Assembly: GCF_900143535.1 (NCBI RefSeq)
Contig: NZ_FRFA01000011.1
Location: 1 to 64,000, forward strand
Source of the DNA: Tateyamaria sp. Alg231-49
Lineage (GTDB): Bacteria > Pseudomonadota > Alphaproteobacteria > Rhodobacterales > Rhodobacteraceae
Reading direction: 5' to 3'
Length of the DNA: 64,000 bases
Within the stretch, counting starts at the first letter, position 1, and every line of letters begins with the position of its first letter. The translations under genes and the position numbers were made by a program. Positions 60,284 to 64,000 of this stretch are shown piece after piece. The notes beneath the pieces are model-generated. The model was not told the origin of the DNA. It did no database searches and saw only the letters and a list, made by a program, of their open reading frames with translations.

Positions 60284-60945
60284 AAGAGAAACCACGCGAT
60301 TCAACCGATGCCCCAGCTTCACGTTTCTTAGAACCCAGCAAGGCGGCATTGACGAAAGCGGCGATTTTAGACACCGCTCACTCAATTTTGGAAACCCGTC
60401 CATTCAGAGATTTGACCGTAGGCACGCTCATGAAGGCGACAGGGCTTAGTCGCCCGACATTCTATCTATATTTCAATGACCTGCACAGCCTCATGGAAAC
60501 TTTGCTAGATGAAGCAAAAGGCGGGATCATCGAGGGGGCAAGAACTTGGCTGGCCTGTGAAGGCGATGCCGTGACCGAGCTTCAGAACAGTTTGCGTGCC
60601 GTTGTGGATGTCGGCTTCGAACACGGGACGATCCTCAAGGCTGTTTCAGACGCGGCAACCCGTGACGAACGCCTTGAAATCGTTTGGGAGACGTTCCTCA
60701 GCTCTTTCGACCATGTTGTGTCGGCTCGGATCGAGCACGACCAGCAAAATGGCATCACGCCCGAGTTCAATTCCTTTCATGTGGCGCGCGCCCTGAACCG
60801 AATGGATGCAGCCATTTTGATCAAGGCGTTCGGCACACCAAAAAAGGACGACAAGGATGCGGTACTATCCGCGATATTGCGGGTTTGGCTTTCAACGCTT
60901 TACCCCTTCGACGCCCGCGCGGCGATCCAACTAAGTAAGGGGTAA
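60277..60945 (+). CDS. TetR/AcrR-family transcriptional regulator
   Basis: The 222-residue protein has a typical TetR helix-turn-helix (FRDLTVGTLMKATGLSRPTF, YLYFNDLHSLMETL) after a short polar N-terminal tail. The ATG lies inside an operator-like palindrome and no good ribosome site is visible, which suggests low translation or a leaderless message. It is followed 75 bases later by the secreted DUF1254 protein, a plausible target gene. Confidence 0.85.
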   Translation: MSEEKPRDSTDAPASRFLEPSKAALTKAAILDTAHSILETRPFRDLTVGTLMKATGLSRPTFYLYFNDLHSLMETLLDEAKGGIIEGARTWLACEGDAVTELQNSLRAVVDVGFEHGTILKAVSDAATRDERLEIVWETFLSSFDHVVSARIEHDQQNGITPEFNSFHVARALNRMDAAILIKAFGTPKKDDKDAVLSAILRVWLSTLYPFDARAAIQLSKG

Positions 60946-61020
60946 GTTCAAGTTTCGAACTCTGCGAAGGCGACTCTTGTCGCTTTCAAAAACAAAAACG
61001 AACTACTGGGAGGACAGTAA

Positions 61021-62583
61021 ATGAGTTTCAAGAAACCTATGTTCCGTGTGGCTGCGGCAGCCGCATTGGCGGGGGGTCTGTTCGCCGCCCAAACGAACGC
61101 GCAAGGCGTTCAGACGATGGAGATGACAACACCAATACCGGACGGGGTCACAACACCAGACAACCTGCAAACACGCGTAGGAGAACTTAACTTCTTTGAC
61201 GGCGTTCCGGACGTAGAGTCCGCTCAGAAGATTTATAACCTGCTGGACTTTACCCATGCCTACCAAGCGGTCTTGGACGGCACCAAAATCGCGTCAATGG
61301 AAGGTCTGCGCAACGGGATTTTGGATTTTGGCCCCGCAAATACAACGGCCATTCTCTTCGAAGAACTCATGGATTCCCGGGCGCTGTTTCTGACAGCAAA
61401 TACAACCAGCGTGTATATGATGTCTTGGCTTGAAATGGGTGACGAACCCATGGTGATCGAAACGCCTCCAAATGTACTTGGGTTCCTAAACGACGCTTGG
61501 TTTCGATATGTCACTGACTTTGGCAACCTCGGCCCGGACAAGGGAGAGGGTGGCAAGTTCCTGATCCTGCCCCCCGGATACGAGGGCGATGTGCCAGAAG
61601 GGTATTACGTCGCACGCACCAACACGTATGGGAACTGGGTGCTGTGGCGCGGCTATCAAAAGGACGGAACGACCGACCTCGCGGTCAGCCAGACCAAAGA
61701 ACGTTTCCGGATCTATCCTCTTTCACAGGCTGACAACCCGCCTGAGATGAATTTCGTGAACGTTTCCGGTGAGCTGTTTAACACGATTCACCGAATGGAC
61801 GTCGAAATTTTTGAAGAGATAAACGCCGTTGTCCAGCGGGAACCCCTCATGGGCGAACGTCCGGAACTGCTTGGGCATCTTGCCGCGATTGGGATCGTCA
61901 AAGGACAAGAATTCGCGCCCGACTCGCGGATGAAACCAATTTTGGAAGCGGCGGCCGCTGCCGGTGCGGTAACCGTCAAAACGATCATCTCCAAACCGCG
62001 GGACGAACGCTTTTACTGGTACCCGGGCGAAAGCTATTGGCAGACGGCATTCCCGGGCGGAGCATACACTTTTGAAATCGAAGGGGCGACCGTTCAGGAT
62101 ATTCGCGCGGCCTTTCACTTCTATGCAACCGGTATAACCCCAGCCATGGCATTGAAGGCCGTCGGGAAAGGCTCGCAATATGCGTTCACCTACCGCGATT
62201 CCAACGGCAATCCGCTAGACGGTGGCAAAATGTATAAGATCAACGTGCCAGCCGATGTTCCAGCCGAAGATTTCTGGTCCTTCACACTGTACGATAACCA
62301 GACACGTTCAATGCTACAGACGGACGCTCAGTTCCCAGCCATAGGAAGCAACGATTCTGACGTCGTGCAGAACGACGATGGTTCTTATGACATTTACTTT
62401 GCGCCAGAAGCTCCGGAGGGCAAAGAAAGCAACTGGGTTCAAACCGTACCCGGAAAAGGGTGGAACACCATTTTCCGTCTGTATGGTCCACTTGAGTCTT
62501 GGTTCGATCAAACCTGGCGCCCCGGTGAAATCGAATTGATCACCTTCGCTTCAGATGGCGAAGCGTGTTCTTGCAACGAATAA
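61021..62583 (+). CDS. Secreted DUF1254/DUF1214 domain protein
   Basis: GGGAGGACAGTAA precedes the ATG. The 520-residue product has a signal peptide (cleavage near NAQ|G), an N-terminal DUF1254 part (YQAVLDGTKIASMEGLRNGI, RTNTYGNWVLWRGYQ) and a C-terminal DUF1214 part (NVPADVPAEDFWSFTLYDNQ, SNWVQTVPGKGWNTIFRLYG). The family is periplasmic or surface-exposed and of unknown function. The upstream TetR gene probably controls it. Confidence 0.85.
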   Translation: MSFKKPMFRVAAAAALAGGLFAAQTNAQGVQTMEMTTPIPDGVTTPDNLQTRVGELNFFDGVPDVESAQKIYNLLDFTHAYQAVLDGTKIASMEGLRNGILDFGPANTTAILFEELMDSRALFLTANTTSVYMMSWLEMGDEPMVIETPPNVLGFLNDAWFRYVTDFGNLGPDKGEGGKFLILPPGYEGDVPEGYYVARTNTYGNWVLWRGYQKDGTTDLAVSQTKERFRIYPLSQADNPPEMNFVNVSGELFNTIHRMDVEIFEEINAVVQREPLMGERPELLGHLAAIGIVKGQEFAPDSRMKPILEAAAAAGAVTVKTIISKPRDERFYWYPGESYWQTAFPGGAYTFEIEGATVQDIRAAFHFYATGITPAMALKAVGKGSQYAFTYRDSNGNPLDGGKMYKINVPADVPAEDFWSFTLYDNQTRSMLQTDAQFPAIGSNDSDVVQNDDGSYDIYFAPEAPEGKESNWVQTVPGKGWNTIFRLYGPLESWFDQTWRPGEIELITFASDGEACSCNE

Positions 62584-62606
62584 AACCGAAACAAAAATAG
62601 CAAACG

Positions 62607-62630
62607 GGGCGGGGCAAATATGCGCCGCCC
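62607..62630 (+). terminator. Hairpin terminator of the DUF1254 gene
   Basis: GGGCGGGGC (62607-62615) pairs with GCGCCGCCC (62622-62630) with one mismatch around AAATAT, 24 bases after the stop. It is followed by TTAATCATTT. Confidence 0.55.
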
Positions 62631-62793
62631 TTAATCATTTGTGAGACCGAAATATCCCGGTGCAAAGCAGCTGCTCGCCCGCGCGACGCAACCTGCGGCT
62701 TTGGTCCGCACAGCGGGATTTTGTGATGACCTAAACCAGAGCGACACGTCCAATCAGCTTGTGCCAATCGCCGCCCTTGGCCGCCTGCGCGTG

Positions 62794-63021
62794 CTACTCC
62801 TTGATCGTCAGCGCCGCGACCATGCGCCGGGCCAGAGGTGCCACGAACAGCACCACGGGAAAGGCGACCGCCCAGCTGGGCCACCAGCCCCCCATCCATG
62901 TCGCGAAAAAGCCGGGGATCAGGCCGACGGCAAGGAATGTCGAAATACCCGAGACGATGAACGACATCATCCCGCTCAGAAACAGTCCAAAGACGATATG
63001 TGCGTAGCGTGCAGGTATCAT
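62794..63021 (-). CDS. DUF2798-family small membrane protein
   Basis: The 75-residue product has two hydrophobic helices (IVFGLFLSGMMSFIVSGIST and AVAFPVVLFVAPLARRMVAA) separated by a GGWWPSW loop. This fits DUF2798, a family of two-helix inner-membrane proteins without known function. GGAGAAGGGG is a strong ribosome site before its ATG. About 240 bases to its right hold no recognised gene. Confidence 0.75.
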   Translation of the reverse strand: MIPARYAHIVFGLFLSGMMSFIVSGISTFLAVGLIPGFFATWMGGWWPSWAVAFPVVLFVAPLARRMVAALTIKE

Positions 63022-63265
63022 GCTGGCCCCTTCTCCATTCCCTGTGATGGCTGCGTCCTAGCAGCGCTGCCCAAACCTTGAAAGTGTTCTGGTGCACAAC
63101 CTCTGCGCGTCTCACCAAACCCCCGCAATTTTGGAGGTCTCATGTGCGCGTCCTCCCGTCGTTCCGTCCGGCTGGCCAGTGCATTGGGATGGTGGCGTGG
63201 AGTGGGCGATTTCTTAACAGGGTATGAATCTGCCGCTGTAAGCCATTGATTTTATTTGTGCCAAC

Positions 63266-64000
63266 TCATGTCCCAGCGTGGGACACCCGCCAGCCCAGAC
63301 CCGCCTCCGTGCGCCCCTGAGGCGTATATTCCGCGCTGACCCAGCCTTCATATCCGCCGGCATCAATGGCCGCAAAAAGGGCTGGAAAATCGATCTCCCC
63401 GGTCCCCGGGGGCGTCCGATCCGGCGCGTCTCCGATCTGAATATGCCGGATCAGCGGGCGCAGTTTTTCAAAGGTTTCAAGAGCATCCCCCGTGATCACC
63501 TGAGCATGATAGCTGTCATATTGAAGGGCCACATTCGACGCACCAACCGCCTCGATAATCTCGGCGGCAAGGTCAAAGCTGGAGAGAAAATACCCCGGCT
63601 GAGCGATCTGATTGAGCGGCTCCAAACAAAGGCAAAGACCCTCAGGCAAATCGGCGGCCGCACGCTTTAGATTGGCGATCATTGTCTCTTTCGCCGCATC
63701 GCCCTGACCCACACCGCTCATCATATGGATGAACCGCGCCCCTAAAGCCTGCGCATATCGCACGGCCCGGCGCATATCATAGTCAAACCGTGCCTCACCG
63801 CCGGGGGTCGCCGCAAAACCCCGCGCGCCGCCCGCATAATTCGGACCCGGCGCGTTCAAAAGTACCATCTCCAGCCCGTTTCGCTGAAGCGCCTTTTGCG
63901 TCTCCGGAGCAGGGGTGTCGTAAGGGAATAGGATTTCGACCGCCTCAAATCCAGCGTCCGCCGCAGCATCAAAGCGGTCGAGATAGGGCAACTCGGCCCA
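63266..64000 (-). CDS. Hydroxypyruvate isomerase-family TIM-barrel protein (5' end beyond window)
   Basis: The frame is open through the right edge (reading WAELPYLDRFDAAADAGFEA at the edge), so about 15 N-terminal residues are missing. EILFPYDTPAPE, LCLEPLNQ, LQYDSYHAQV, RHIQIGDAPDR and GWVSAEYTP supply the Glu, Asp, His and Glu metal ligands of the Hyi/OtnI family. It isomerises hydroxypyruvate and tartronate semialdehyde, or 2-oxo-tetronate in erythronate/threonate pathways. The latter would suit the DenD-like gene at 32711. Confidence 0.8.
   Translation of the reverse strand, partial: WAELPYLDRFDAAADAGFEAVEILFPYDTPAPETQKALQRNGLEMVLLNAPGPNYAGGARGFAATPGGEARFDYDMRRAVRYAQALGARFIHMMSGVGQGDAAKETMIANLKRAAADLPEGLCLCLEPLNQIAQPGYFLSSFDLAAEIIEAVGASNVALQYDSYHAQVITGDALETFEKLRPLIRHIQIGDAPDRTPPGTGEIDFPALFAAIDAGGYEGWVSAEYTPQGRTEAGLGWRVSHAGT

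Overview
The window looks like chromosomal DNA of a marine alphaproteobacterium, most likely Rhodobacteraceae (Roseobacter group). The evidence is the protein families and gene order: gpmI-envC-ctpA, polA, a dnaE2, TRAP transporters, DUF1826 with a COG0523 GTPase, and many Gfo/Idh/MocA and TRAP-linked catabolic genes. Genes are tightly packed, and 4-8 bp start/stop overlaps define several long operons. I see no rRNA, CRISPR array or complete mobile element.

Layout. (1) 1-4215 is a small accessory patch. It holds the 5' end of an IS110-type transposase at the left edge, a secreted Ntn-hydrolase (choloylglycine hydrolase/penicillin V acylase family), a TetR regulator with two operator-like palindromes, a DUF4345 membrane protein, a truncated IS3-type transposase and another gene fragment. 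It abuts the 3' end of a tRNA-Arg(CCU) gene (4216-4292), a classic integration site. (2) 4422-11763 carries a LacI regulator overlapping an AlkX/YcaQ-like glycosylase, the 5-oxoprolinase genes pxpB-pxpC-pxpA, a solitary PhnM-like hydrolase, and a CcdA/thioredoxin pair. (3) 11831-31244, all on the minus strand, is a series of 17 genes reading dctP-dctQ-dctM, a PhyH dioxygenase, an altronate-dehydratase-like gene, a second PhyH, a beta-hydroxyacid dehydrogenase, EamA, a PfkB kinase, four Gfo/Idh/MocA oxidoreductases, a second beta-hydroxyacid dehydrogenase, a TIM-barrel isomerase, and finally two unusual Rieske fusions: Rieske-glutamate-synthase FMN domain and Rieske-ThDP enzyme. A divergent GntR/FCD regulator sits at its head. 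This looks like an uptake and catabolic route for an unidentified carboxylated sugar-like compound. (4) 32150-40071 is a second sugar-acid region: DenD-like and LtnD-like dehydrogenases diverging from SDR, IlvD/EDD dehydratase, FAH hydrolase, D-2-hydroxyacid dehydrogenase and enolase-superfamily genes. (5) 40105-44093 is housekeeping ctpA-envC-gpmI.

(6) 45029-52692 is a nine-gene minus-strand operon: COG0523 metallochaperone GTPase, DUF1826, DUF6525, five Opp/Cnt-type ABC transporter subunits and an EamA exporter. It diverges from an Rrf2-family regulator, with two matching inverted repeats in the shared promoter region. It looks like a metal or metallophore uptake system. (7) 53236-62583 carries a C-terminally shortened dnaE2 with a LexA-like box, DUF1203, a CHCC zinc-finger protein, polA, and a TetR gene whose start codon lies inside one of two identical palindromes, followed by a secreted DUF1254/DUF1214 protein. 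(8) The right edge has a DUF2798 membrane protein and a partial hydroxypyruvate isomerase-like gene.

The most unusual content is the tandem Rieske fusions with their operon and the Rrf2-linked metal operon. All family assignments come from reading the translated sequence and recalled family signatures; no database search was run.
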